This document shows positions 8,058 through 16,419 of a stretch of 39,329 nt of DNA, one piece after another. The stretch is from Mycobacterium parascrofulaceum ATCC BAA-614. GTDB taxonomy: Bacteria; Actinomycetota; Actinomycetes; Mycobacteriales; Mycobacteriaceae. The stretch covers positions 829,802 through 869,130 of the forward strand of contig NZ_GG770553.1 of NCBI RefSeq assembly GCF_000164135.1. The letters run 5' to 3'. The notes below the pieces were generated by a model. It searched no databases and had not been told where the DNA came from. It saw nothing but the letters and a program-made list of their open reading frames with translations. The first letter of the stretch is position 1; each line of letters opens with the position of its first letter. Position numbers and translations under genes: made by a program.

Positions 8058-9722
8058 TCACCCGTCCTTGGTTCGGGCGCGGCGACCCGCCGCGCCCGGC
8101 TTCGCCGCGCTTGTGATCGCCGCGGAGGTCAGCGCCGCCCGGATCCGATGTTTGAGTATCTTGCCCGCGTCGTTCTTCGGCAGCGCATCCCAGATGACCA
8201 CCTGTTCCGGCGCCTTGAATTTCGCGACCCCCTTGCTCTCCAGGAGCGCGAGCATGCCGGCGACGTCGGGCCTCGCCGCACCCGCGGGCACGATCACCGC
8301 GCAAGCCCGCTCCCCGGTTCTCTCGTCGGGGAGCCCGACGACGGCGATTTCGGCGATGCCCGGGTGGTCGGCGAGCAGGTCCTCGACCTCCTTGGCCGAG
8401 ATGTTCTCGCCGTTGCGGATGATGACGTCCTTGGCCCGACCCGTCACGAGCAGGTATTGGCCATCGACCCAGCGTCCCAGATCGCCGGTGTGGAAAAACC
8501 CTTCGGCATCCAGGGATTCGGCGTCGTCTTCGGGATGACGGTAACCCAAGAGCATCTGGGGACCGCGCACGCAGATTTCGCCGTCACCAGCGGGCGCGGT
8601 TTCGTGTGGGACGAGCTTGACCTCGGCGATCCCGGGCCGCCCGTCGGTGTCCGCGGCGTGATCGGCTTCGTCATGACGTGGTGCGCCGACGGTCGCCACG
8701 GGGACCTCGGTGCAGCCGTAGACCCGGGTGACCACCGCCCGGTCGAAATAGCCGGCGGCGCGGCGGATGAGTGAGGGCGACACCGATGCGCCGCCGCAGA
8801 TGAACACCTTCAGGTCGGGCAGGCGGGTGTGGGCGTGCTCGGCGGCGGTCAGCAGCTGCTGAAGAAACGGTGTCGCGCCGGCCAGATGGGTGCACCGCTC
8901 GTCGTTCATGAGCGCCACGGCCCGCACCGGATCCCACCGGTCCATCAGCACCGCGGTGGTGCCCAACAACAGCGGGCATTCGAACGTGTAGATCGAACCG
9001 CCGATGTGGGCGATCGGCGACGGGACCAGGAAGGTGTCGCCCGGATCGATCAGCCAGTGATCGCGGAGCTGGCAGATCAGGGCGTGTAGCGAATTGCTGC
9101 TGTGCAGGACACCTTTCGCGCGGCCCGTGGTGCCGGAGGTATAGAGAACCATCCGGACCGCGTCGGGATCCAGGGGGAGCGGCCCCGGCGCTTCCGACCC
9201 GTCGAACAGGGCCGGATACGACGTGTGTGGGCCGGGCTGCTCCGTTTCGGAGCCGCGCAGCAGCACAACTTCGGGTGCCCGGCTCATCGCGGCGGTCACC
9301 CGATCGAGCATGGCCGCATAGTCATGGCCGCCGAATTGCCTCGGGACGAAGACCATCCGTGCCTCGACGTCATCGAGGATGAACCGTAGATCATGGTCGC
9401 GCAGCGACGGCAGGATCGGGTTCACCACCATCCCGGCCAGCGTCGCGGCCAGGTAGATGACGGCGGCCTCGTGCCAGTTCGGCAGCATGAGCGAGATGAC
9501 ACTGCCGGTCGGCATGCGCGCGAGCAGGGCGCCCGCCAGCGCACTGGCCTGGGCATGCAACGTTGCGCAGTCCAGCCGAATCTCCTTGTCGACCAACACG
9601 GTTCGCTGCGGCGTGGACCGCGCGGCCGTGCGGAGTGAATCGGCCAGCGTGGTGCGCACCCATAGTCCGCGCCGATACGCCTTTGCCGCTCGTGCGGTGT
9701 CGTGCGGGACCGAGCCGATCAC
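8058..9722 (-). CDS. Acyl-CoA synthetase (AMP-forming; cyclohexanecarboxylate-CoA ligase-like)
   Basis: This is a 554-residue class I adenylate-forming enzyme, which activates a carboxylic acid with ATP and then makes the CoA thioester. The P-loop-like motif is [12 protein letters not shown], followed by [13 protein letters not shown] and the hinge region [10 protein letters not shown]. The C-terminal subdomain carries [20 protein letters not shown] and the catalytic Lys in [10 protein letters not shown]. The N-terminal part ([34 protein letters not shown]) resembles ligases for cyclohexanecarboxylate and medium-chain or terpenoid acids. The start is GTG at 9722. An overlapping ATG at 9724 is followed at once by a stop. 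It sits 9 nt after the GntR gene. Its probable role is activation of an acid produced by the island. Confidence 0.87.
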   Translation of the reverse strand: MIGSVPHDTARAAKAYRRGLWVRTTLADSLRTAARSTPQRTVLVDKEIRLDCATLHAQASALAGALLARMPTGSVISLMLPNWHEAAVIYLAATLAGMVVNPILPSLRDHDLRFILDDVEARMVFVPRQFGGHDYAAMLDRVTAAMSRAPEVVLLRGSETEQPGPHTSYPALFDGSEAPGPLPLDPDAVRMVLYTSGTTGRAKGVLHSSNSLHALICQLRDHWLIDPGDTFLVPSPIAHIGGSIYTFECPLLLGTTAVLMDRWDPVRAVALMNDERCTHLAGATPFLQQLLTAAEHAHTRLPDLKVFICGGASVSPSLIRRAAGYFDRAVVTRVYGCTEVPVATVGAPRHDEADHAADTDGRPGIAEVKLVPHETAPAGDGEICVRGPQMLLGYRHPEDDAESLDAEGFFHTGDLGRWVDGQYLLVTGRAKDVIIRNGENISAKEVEDLLADHPGIAEIAVVGLPDERTGERACAVIVPAGAARPDVAGMLALLESKGVAKFKAPEQVVIWDALPKNDAGKILKHRIRAALTSAAITSAAKPGAAGRRARTKDG

Positions 9723-9731
9723 ATGACCGAC

Positions 9732-10472
9732 CTAACCGCTCACGCGGCGCATGGTCAATGCATAACGAAAGCTGGATGACAGATGGGTGTTCACCGTCAC
9801 CTGGGCGATTTCGCCCTCGGAGGTCTTATAGGTGCGCTGCATCTGCAGTGCCGCCGTCCCGGCCTCCACGCCGAGGCCGTCGGCCAGCCCGGGCGAGAGC
9901 ACGACCGCGGCGATCTCCTGGTGCAACTCGGCGATGCTCACGCCGAACAGGTCTTCGATCAAGGGAAAGATCGGACCGGTGTGGCGATGCAACAGCCGAC
10001 CGACCGCGGCGAACGTGCGGCTGATGTAGTACTCCGTGCGGCACATGGGCGCCGACGCGCCCTCGGCCTGGCGGTAGCCGCGCACCGACAGCCATTGAGT
10101 GCCGGCCTGCAGGCCGGTGCGTGCGGCGATCTCGGCGTCGATCGTCACCATCTCGTTGGATTCGATGGTCAGCTGCGCCCCGGCCGCGAAGGCGAGCAGG
10201 TCATCGATCGACATCGCGTCCTGCGCATAGGAACTCGTGGCCGAACGGGGAACCACTCGGGTGCCCGCCCGCGGCCGCGACGTGACAAGGTTGTCCTCCC
10301 GCAGCCGGCGCAGCGCCTCGCGGATCGTGTATCGGCTGGCCGCGAATCGCTCACACAGTTGGTGTTCGGTCGGCAGCCGTGAGCCCACCGGGTAGACACC
10401 GTCGACGATCTCTTTCCGCAGTGTGCGCGCGATCTGCAGATAGCGGTGATCGGTGGCGATGGCCGGGGGCAT
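9732..10472 (-). CDS. GntR-family (HutC/UTRA) transcriptional regulator
   Basis: The 246-residue regulator has an N-terminal winged helix (IARTLRKEIVDGVYPVGSRLPTEHQLCERFAASRYTIREALRRLREDNLV, here quoted only to mark residues 11-60 by its LPTEHQL and SRYTIREAL ends). A C-terminal UTRA ligand-binding domain (about residues 95-245) follows, with the expected RTEYYISRTF and GVSIAELHQEI segments. HutC-type GntR proteins usually repress catabolic operons and release DNA when they bind a pathway metabolite. Its ATG overlaps the stop of the propeller gene by one base (TGATG), so it is translated with the operon it probably controls. A 12-bp palindrome at 12270-12281 in the divergent promoter region is the best candidate binding site. 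Confidence 0.9.
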   Translation of the reverse strand: MPPAIATDHRYLQIARTLRKEIVDGVYPVGSRLPTEHQLCERFAASRYTIREALRRLREDNLVTSRPRAGTRVVPRSATSSYAQDAMSIDDLLAFAAGAQLTIESNEMVTIDAEIAARTGLQAGTQWLSVRGYRQAEGASAPMCRTEYYISRTFAAVGRLLHRHTGPIFPLIEDLFGVSIAELHQEIAAVVLSPGLADGLGVEAGTAALQMQRTYKTSEGEIAQVTVNTHLSSSFRYALTMRRVSG

Positions 10473-12148
10473 CAGCGGCCGCCCCCCGACCGGCGCAACG
10501 ACAGCACGCTGCCGTCACCGTCGGCCGAAATGTAGAGCGTCCCGTCGGGTCCCGCTGTGATGCCGGCGAAGGGGCCCTGTGGCCCGGAGAACGGTGGCAT
10601 GCCTTTGAGCGGTTTCGGGGTGACACCCGGTGGCGGGCCGATCGGCAACCCGGATGCGATGATTCGCTTGGTCTTGCCGTCCAGGTCGAACGCAATCACT
10701 TGCTTGGCGCCGGCGTCGACGATGTAGAGCACCTCGTCGCGGACCATAATGCCCTGCGGGCGTTGCAGATCGGCGACCACGGTGTCGATGCCCGACCCGT
10801 TCACCCGCGCCACCGTGCCGTCGCCGGCCTGCGCTACCAGGCACGTCCCGTCGGCGTCGACCGCCACGCCGACCGGTTCCCGCAGGTCGCTGGCCAGCAC
10901 CCGGACGTCACCCGCTCGCACCGACAGCAGCCGTCCGGTGCCCAGCTCGGCGAATACGACGCCGTGCGAAGTGAGCGCCACACCGTAGAGCTGGTCGAAA
11001 CCGTCTGCGAGCACCTCACATTCGCTGACCGCCGGTCGGTAGCGGGCGACCTGTCCCCCCGATGTCGTCACCACGAACTCGCCGGGTCCGCTGGCCGTCA
11101 CACCGCGCAGGAATCCCGGATAGCCCGGGCTGAAGAGCATTCCGACGGTGTGCAACGACCCGTCGGGCAGCACGGCGTAGAAGTACGTGCCGTCGGCGAC
11201 ATAGAGTCGCCCGTCGTCTCCCATCGTCAGGTCGAGGGGCCAATTGAGCCCGCCGGGTAACACCGTCCGGGTGGCGCCGTCCGCCGATATCGCGGTGATC
11301 TCCCCGGTGAAGTTGGAGACCAGCAGCCGGTCGTCGACGAATGTGCAGTTGTCCAGGCCCGGGCTGAGCTGTGCCAGCAGACGCCGCTCGCCGCTGCGCG
11401 GATCGATGCGCAGCACCTGCCCGGTCGCGACCTGAGTTGACACGATATGGCCCTGCGCGTCGAACTTGACCGAGTCCGGCACGCCGAGATCGCTTGCGAC
11501 GCACTGCGGTTCGCCCCCGTCGGGGTCGATGCGCCAGATTTCGTTGGCGCCCATCACCGGAAAGTAGAGCAGACCGTCCGGGCCGGCTTCCATCGCGTTG
11601 GGCGACGGCACGTTGTCCAGCAGCACCCGGGGCGGCCCGCCGGCCAGATCGAGTTCCAGCAGACGCCCGCCTTCGCGACATTCACCGATGAACAACCGGC
11701 CCCGGTGAAAGGTGATGCCATTGGCCGACGGAACGTCGTCGCGCAACACCCGGGTTCGGCCGGCGGTGTCGAGCACGCTGACCCGACCGTCCATGACCTC
11801 GGTCGCGTACAGATTGCCACGGGCGTCGAACGCGACGTCGTCGGGTGCGACGATGCCGCCGCCCGTGGCGCTGACGGTGCCCAACTGCCCGCTGCGGCAA
11901 TCCAGCGAGCTGATCTGACTGCCGGTCACCTGCGCGATATAGACGCGGCCGTCGGGGCCGGTGCGCAGACCGTTCGCGCCGAACAGGCGGCTGGGAGCGG
12001 TCACCCGCTCCAGCCGCCAGGACTCCGCGACTTCGACCGCACGGCTCGCGGAAACCGGGGAGGCATACCGCGACGGCTGCGCGTCGACGGCGTTCGAGAG
12101 GGACACGTGCGTTGCCTCGATCCTTCCCTGCTCGGCGGAAGTGACCAT
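10472..12148 (-). CDS. Twin-length SMP-30/NHL-type beta-propeller protein (possible lactonase)
   Basis: The protein (558 residues from the chosen start) is built of repeated propeller blades: GPDGRVYIAQV, FDARGNLYATEV, AGPDGLLYFPVMG, FDAQGHIVSTQV, GDDGRLYVADG, VDADGTCLVAQ and AGPDGTLYISADGDG. Single SMP-30/gluconolactonase domains are about 300 residues. Here blades run over nearly twice that length with a break near the middle (LFSPGYPGFLRGV), suggesting two propellers. Family members hydrolyse lactones or related cyclic esters using a bound divalent metal, and Vgb-type relatives linearise cyclic esters. Beside a Baeyer-Villiger enzyme, a lactone-opening role is attractive but inferred. No clear signal peptide is seen. 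ATG at 12193 is an alternative start, and neither has a strong ribosome binding site. It is the first gene of the left operon. Confidence 0.78.
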   Translation of the reverse strand: MVTSAEQGRIEATHVSLSNAVDAQPSRYASPVSASRAVEVAESWRLERVTAPSRLFGANGLRTGPDGRVYIAQVTGSQISSLDCRSGQLGTVSATGGGIVAPDDVAFDARGNLYATEVMDGRVSVLDTAGRTRVLRDDVPSANGITFHRGRLFIGECREGGRLLELDLAGGPPRVLLDNVPSPNAMEAGPDGLLYFPVMGANEIWRIDPDGGEPQCVASDLGVPDSVKFDAQGHIVSTQVATGQVLRIDPRSGERRLLAQLSPGLDNCTFVDDRLLVSNFTGEITAISADGATRTVLPGGLNWPLDLTMGDDGRLYVADGTYFYAVLPDGSLHTVGMLFSPGYPGFLRGVTASGPGEFVVTTSGGQVARYRPAVSECEVLADGFDQLYGVALTSHGVVFAELGTGRLLSVRAGDVRVLASDLREPVGVAVDADGTCLVAQAGDGTVARVNGSGIDTVVADLQRPQGIMVRDEVLYIVDAGAKQVIAFDLDGKTKRIIASGLPIGPPPGVTPKPLKGMPPFSGPQGPFAGITAGPDGTLYISADGDGSVLSLRRSGGGR

Positions 12149-12174
12149 TGGGCCGGACGCTATCAAAGCCAAGC

Positions 12175-12186
12175 TAGTCCAGACAA
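12175..12186. promoter_or_regulatory. Degenerate second copy of the island operator
   Basis: TAGTCCAGACAA matches the perfect palindrome TTGTCCGGACAA at 10 of 12 positions. The two sites start 95 bp apart, close to nine helical turns, so a dimeric regulator could contact both on one face. This copy lies just upstream of the propeller gene start at 12148. Confidence 0.4.
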
Positions 12187-12212
12187 TAGCCATCGATCCA
12201 TCACGTCCAGCC

Positions 12213-12242
12213 TTGACAGCCGAGTTCCACGATGGGAATAGT
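12213..12242 (+). promoter_or_regulatory. Candidate promoter for the right operon
   Basis: A perfect -35 hexamer TTGACA lies at 12213-12218. The -10 region is poor (GAATAG around 12236-12241 at 17 bp, TAGTGT at 20 bp), as expected for a regulated promoter. Transcription would start near 12250, about 20 bp before the palindrome at 12270-12281, so a bound repressor would block it. Confidence 0.4.
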
Positions 12243-12269
12243 GTTCTCCAAGCGACAGAACGCGATATT

Positions 12270-12281
12270 TTGTCCGGACAA
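12270..12281. promoter_or_regulatory. Perfect palindrome in divergent promoter (candidate GntR operator)
   Basis: TTGTCCGGACAA is a 12-bp perfect dyad. It extends to ATTTTGTCCGGACAAGAT (12267-12284) with a single mismatched pair. It sits between the divergent starts of the propeller gene (12148) and the SDR (12318), downstream of a TTGACA box. The size and symmetry suit a winged-helix dimer such as the GntR protein encoded in the left operon. Confidence 0.6.
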
Positions 12282-12317
12282 GATTGCTGCACATCCCGTG
12301 GTGGGCGGAAGTAGGCC

Positions 12318-13163
12318 ATGGAGGACCTCCTCAGACTCGACGGCCGCATCGTTGTGGTATCCGGCGCCGGAGGCGGCGGTATCGGCACCACCGTTGCGGC
12401 GATGACCGCCCGGGCGGGGGCCACCGTGATCGCGGTGAGCCGGTCGAAGGAGAACCTCGACGAGCACGTCGTTCCGCTCGCCCAGGAGGGTTTGGCGGTT
12501 ATTCCCGTTGCGGCCGACGCGTCGACGGACGAGGGCATCGCCTCGGTGGTCGGGCACACCCGCGATGCCGTCGGGGAGCTTTACGGTCTGGTCAATGTCG
12601 CCGGCGGCGCGGCGCCGTCGACGTGGATGCCGTCGACCAGGGTGACTCGCGCCGACTGGCGAACCATCTTCGCCGACAACCTCGAGACGGCCTTCTTCAT
12701 GAGCCGCGCCGTCGCCGCCGAACTGGTCGCGCAACAGCGGCAAGGATCGATCGTGTCGATCTCCTCCATCAGCGGCATGAACACCGCGCCGTTTCACATC
12801 GCCTACGGGACCGCCAAGGCCGCCATCACGGCGATGACCCGCACCATGGCCCTCGAGCTGGCGGAGGCCGGAATCCGGGTGAACGCGGTGGCTCCCGGCG
12901 TCACCGAAACCGCGGCCTCGCGTACCTACGTCGACGATGATCCCGACCGGGATCGGCAGGCCATCGCGATGGGGCGGCGCGGACGGCCCGAGGAGCAGGC
13001 CGGCGCGATCCTGTTCCTGCTGTCGGACTTGTCGAGCTACATCACCGGCCAGACCCTGCTCGTCGACGGTGGGCTCGACCTCAAATGGAGCCATCTGGGC
13101 GCAGACAACACCTCTTTGTTCCTCAAGGACGAATCCTTCCGCGCGGCGATTAGGAGGATGTGA
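12318..13163 (+). CDS. Short-chain dehydrogenase/reductase, first gene of right operon
   Basis: The product is a 281-residue SDR. The cofactor motif is VSGAGGGGIGTTVA, a glycine-rich variant of TGxxxGIG, followed by NVAGGAAPS, a catalytic Ser in ISSISGM and YGTAK (Tyr-x3-Lys). VAPGVTET and ITGQTLLVDGGL are typical of FabG-like enzymes. The C-terminal 25 residues after the usual SDR end may cover the active site. GGAAG lies upstream of the ATG at 12318. Its stop overlaps the Rieske gene start by TGATG, so the two are coupled. A sensible role is oxidation of the hydroxyl that the Rieske enzyme introduces, giving the ketone used by the Baeyer-Villiger enzyme. Confidence 0.87.
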   Translation: MEDLLRLDGRIVVVSGAGGGGIGTTVAAMTARAGATVIAVSRSKENLDEHVVPLAQEGLAVIPVAADASTDEGIASVVGHTRDAVGELYGLVNVAGGAAPSTWMPSTRVTRADWRTIFADNLETAFFMSRAVAAELVAQQRQGSIVSISSISGMNTAPFHIAYGTAKAAITAMTRTMALELAEAGIRVNAVAPGVTETAASRTYVDDDPDRDRQAIAMGRRGRPEEQAGAILFLLSDLSSYITGQTLLVDGGLDLKWSHLGADNTSLFLKDESFRAAIRRM

Positions 13164-14563
13164 TGACCGACCTGGCCAAAAACGCGAATTCCGCAGCGGC
13201 CGAGGAGCTGTCGCACCCGATGACAATCGGCGTCGAGGCGTACATCAGTGAGAGCTACGCGCGCGCCGAACGCGACAAACTCTGGCGGAAGGTCTGGCAG
13301 CAGGTCGGCCGGGTCGAGGAGCTGCCCGAGGTGGGCAGCTACCTGAGCTACGACATCCTGGACGACTCGATCATCGTGGTGCGCACCGGCGACCACGAAT
13401 TTCACGCCCATCACAACGTCTGCATGCATCGCGGTCGGCGGTTGATCGACACACCCGAAGGCGCGAAGAACGCCCGCGGCCGCACCCGCAAATCGTTCGT
13501 CTGCGGATTCCACGGCTGGACCTATGGCCTGGACGGTGCGTGCACGCACATCCGTGAACAGCAGGACTGGCAGGAAGCGCTGACGCCCGACAACACCCAC
13601 CTCCGGCCGGTCAGGGTCGACACCTGGGGCGGTTGGCTGTGGATCAACATGGACCCCGACTGCGAACCGCTGGCCGATTACCTGTTCCCGGCCGCGAAGA
13701 TCCTGGATCCCTTCGGACTGGAGAACATGCGCTTCAAGTGGCGCAAGTGGCTGGACTTCGACTGCAACTGGAAGGTGGCGCTCGAGGCCTTCAACGAGAC
13801 CTACCACGTCTACACCACGCACCCGGAGTTCAACCAGTTCGGTGAGTTCAAGGGCTGGGCGAAGGCGCAAGGCAAGCACAGCAACATCGGTTACGACGCA
13901 CCGGAAGACTTGGAAGCCACCAAATCCAAGATCCGGTTGGGCACGGGTGCCGATCCGCGGGTGTCGACCGCGCAGATGCAGGTGTACACGATGGAGGAAA
14001 CCAACGCCACCACCACGCAGACGCTGGTGGATGCCGCCAAGCGGCTGGTCGACGAGCTGCCCGAGGGCACACCGGCGGACAGAGTTCTCGAACACTGGCT
14101 GGCGTCGGCGCGCCGCGACGACGAAGCCCGCGGCGTGATCTGGCCGACGATCCCGCCCGACATCCTCGGGCAGGCCGGCACAGCATGGCAGGTCTTTCCG
14201 AACTTCCAGATAGGCCAGGGCCTGACCAGCGCGCTGTGTTACGGCGCGCGGCCGCATCCCAGCTACAACCCGGACAGATGCATCTTCGAGGTTTCGGTGT
14301 TCGAGCTGTACCCCAAAGGCGAAGAACCCCAGACGGAATGGGAGTACACACCGGTCGGCGACCCCAGGTGGCGGTCGGTGCTGCCGCAGGACTTCTCCAA
14401 CATGGCCGCCGTCCAGCGGGGCATGAAATCCCTCGGCTTTCCGGGCACCAAGCCCAACCCGTACCGCGAACGCAGCACCGTCAACCTGCACTACCAATTG
14501 TCGAAATACATGGGTACCGGCGCGCCCCGGAAACTTTCGGATGAGGAGCAGCCACACGCATGA
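13163..14563 (+). CDS. Rieske non-heme iron oxygenase, alpha subunit
   Basis: The 466-residue terminal oxygenase has a Rieske [2Fe-2S] site at C87-M-H89 and C114-G-F-H117. It also has a mononuclear iron site with H215 and H220 in NETYHVYTTH. The residue normally bridging the two metal centres across subunits is Asp (DxxHxxxxH); here it is E212, giving ExxHxxxxH. It would use O2 and electrons to hydroxylate or dealkylate a substrate. No small subunit, ferredoxin or reductase is encoded in this window. I start it at ATG 13163, 5 nt after AGGAGG, rather than the in-frame GTG at 13160. The ends overlap both neighbours (TGATG and ATGA), which marks a tight operon. The substrate is unknown. Confidence 0.92.
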   Translation: MTDLAKNANSAAAEELSHPMTIGVEAYISESYARAERDKLWRKVWQQVGRVEELPEVGSYLSYDILDDSIIVVRTGDHEFHAHHNVCMHRGRRLIDTPEGAKNARGRTRKSFVCGFHGWTYGLDGACTHIREQQDWQEALTPDNTHLRPVRVDTWGGWLWINMDPDCEPLADYLFPAAKILDPFGLENMRFKWRKWLDFDCNWKVALEAFNETYHVYTTHPEFNQFGEFKGWAKAQGKHSNIGYDAPEDLEATKSKIRLGTGADPRVSTAQMQVYTMEETNATTTQTLVDAAKRLVDELPEGTPADRVLEHWLASARRDDEARGVIWPTIPPDILGQAGTAWQVFPNFQIGQGLTSALCYGARPHPSYNPDRCIFEVSVFELYPKGEEPQTEWEYTPVGDPRWRSVLPQDFSNMAAVQRGMKSLGFPGTKPNPYRERSTVNLHYQLSKYMGTGAPRKLSDEEQPHA

Positions 14564-16419
14564 CCCGCGAGCTGGACAATCACCAAGACAATTGCGGGCC
14601 GACCCGGACGCCCGACGACATCGATATTCTCGCGCTACGCGAAAAGTACCGGCTCGAACGGGAAAAGCGGCTGCGCAAGGAAGGTTCCAAGCAATACATC
14701 GAATTGGAGGACGACTTCGCGGGCTACTACGAAGTCGACCCCTACACGCCCGTGACGCCGCGCGCCCCGATCGCCGAGGACATCGACGTGGCGGTGCTCG
14801 GCGGCGGCTTCGGAGGCCTGCTGTCCGCCGTTCACCTGAAGAAGGCGGGCGTCGACGACGTGCGGATCATCGAGCTCGGCGGTGACTTCGGCGGTGTCTG
14901 GTACTGGAACCGCTATCCCGGAATTCAGTGCGACAACGAATCCTACTGTTACATACCGCTGCTCGAAGAGCTCGACTTCATGCCGTCGAAGAAATTCGCC
15001 GACGGTGCCGAGATCTTCCAGCACTGCCGGAACATCGGCAAACACTTCGGCCTCTACGACTCGGCGATCTTCTCCACCCAGGTGCGGGACCTGCGTTGGG
15101 ATGAGGAGATCAAACGCTGGAGAATCGGCACCAACCGCGGCGACGACATCCGTGCCCGGTTCGTGGTGCTGGCGTCGGGCCCGTTCCACCGGCCGAAGCT
15201 TCCCGGCATTCCCGGGATCAAGGACTTCAAGGGACACGCTTTCCACTCGTCGCGGTGGGATTACGACTACACCGGCGGCGACACGGGCGGCAACCTGCAC
15301 AAGCTCGCGGACAAGAAGATCGCCGTCATCGGGACCGGCGCCACCGCCATCCAGATCGTCCCGTTCCTGGCCCGAGACGCCCAGCACCTCTACGTCTTCC
15401 AGCGCACCCCCTCGACGGTCGACGAGCGCAACAACGCGCCCACCGACCCGAAGTGGGCGAAGTCGTTGCGGCCGGGCTGGCAGAAGGAGCGGCAACGCAA
15501 TTTTCACTCGTGGACGTTCGAGGGCATGGCGCCGGGCCAGCCGGACCTGGTGTGTGACTTCTGGACCGAGCTCGGCCGCAACACCGCCGCGCGGGTCCTC
15601 GCCCTGGATGACCCCGCGTCGATGACCCCCGAGCAGTTCATGGCCATCCGTGAGGAAGAGGACTACAAGTTGATGGAGCGGCTGCGCCGCCGCATCGACG
15701 CGATCGTCGAGGACCCGCAGACCGCGGAGGCGCTGAAGCCCTACTACCGGTTTCTGTGCAAGCGGCCGCTGTCCAACGACGAATACCTGCCGACGTTCAA
15801 CCGGCCCAATGTCACTCTCGTCGACGTCTCCGATTCCAAAGGCGTGGAGCGGATCACCGAAAAGGGATTGGTGGCCAACGGCGTCGAGTACGAAGTCGAC
15901 TGCATCATCTATGCCAGCGGCTTCGAGATCACCACCGACATCAGCCGGCGCCATTCGATCCAGACGATCCGGGGACGCGACGGATTGTCGCTGTTCGACC
16001 ACTGGCGCGATGGCTATAAAACGCTGCACGGGATGACCAGCCGGGGATTCCCGAACCAGTTCTACACCGGCTTCACCCAGGTCGGCATCTCCGCCAACAT
16101 CGCCGCCAACTACGAGGTGCAGGGCGAACACATCGCCTACATCATCGCTCAAGCCCTGGCCCGGGGTGTGGCGACCGTGGAGCCGAGCCAAGGCGCGCAG
16201 GACGATTGGTGCGCCACGATCCGGCAGACCGCCGTCGACAACTCGGCGTTCGACGCCCAGTGCACGCCCGGCTATTACAACAACGAAGGTGGCGGTGGGG
16301 GTGAGGGAATCCGATCGCACCTGGGTGAACCGTATGGGCCGGGGTTCTACGCCTTTGGCGACGTGCTGCGGGTCTGGCGCGACAAGGGCGACCTGGAAGG
16401 GCTGGTCTTGGACTCATGA
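14560..16419 (+). CDS. Type I Baeyer-Villiger monooxygenase (flavoprotein)
   Basis: The 619-residue FAD- and NADPH-dependent monooxygenase would insert oxygen next to a ketone, giving an ester or lactone. The FAD Rossmann motif is GGGFGG (81-86), followed by GGVWYWNRYPGIQCD (111-125). The diagnostic Baeyer-Villiger fingerprint FxGxxxHxxxW[PD] is met exactly by FKGHAFHSSRWD (223-234). The NADPH motif is GTGATA (258-263), and a late IIYASGFE segment matches the family. The roughly 75-residue extension before the Rossmann fold is typical of larger members such as those acting on steroids and large-ring ketones. It overlaps the Rieske gene and the next SDR by ATGA at both ends. Confidence 0.93.
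   Translation: MTRELDNHQDNCGPTRTPDDIDILALREKYRLEREKRLRKEGSKQYIELEDDFAGYYEVDPYTPVTPRAPIAEDIDVAVLGGGFGGLLSAVHLKKAGVDDVRIIELGGDFGGVWYWNRYPGIQCDNESYCYIPLLEELDFMPSKKFADGAEIFQHCRNIGKHFGLYDSAIFSTQVRDLRWDEEIKRWRIGTNRGDDIRARFVVLASGPFHRPKLPGIPGIKDFKGHAFHSSRWDYDYTGGDTGGNLHKLADKKIAVIGTGATAIQIVPFLARDAQHLYVFQRTPSTVDERNNAPTDPKWAKSLRPGWQKERQRNFHSWTFEGMAPGQPDLVCDFWTELGRNTAARVLALDDPASMTPEQFMAIREEEDYKLMERLRRRIDAIVEDPQTAEALKPYYRFLCKRPLSNDEYLPTFNRPNVTLVDVSDSKGVERITEKGLVANGVEYEVDCIIYASGFEITTDISRRHSIQTIRGRDGLSLFDHWRDGYKTLHGMTSRGFPNQFYTGFTQVGISANIAANYEVQGEHIAYIIAQALARGVATVEPSQGAQDDWCATIRQTAVDNSAFDAQCTPGYYNNEGGGGGEGIRSHLGEPYGPGFYAFGDVLRVWRDKGDLEGLVLDS

Noticed and set aside
12149..12559. N-terminal extension of the propeller protein back to 12559
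   Set aside because: It would overlap the divergent SDR gene and its control region, and the added residues do not resemble a propeller or signal peptide.
14635..16320. Long minus-strand open frame of 561 codons opposite the Baeyer-Villiger gene
   Set aside because: It is antisense to a gene with complete family motifs, and its protein is a Val/Gly/Asp/Arg-rich mirror with no recognisable domain. High-GC DNA produces many such frames.
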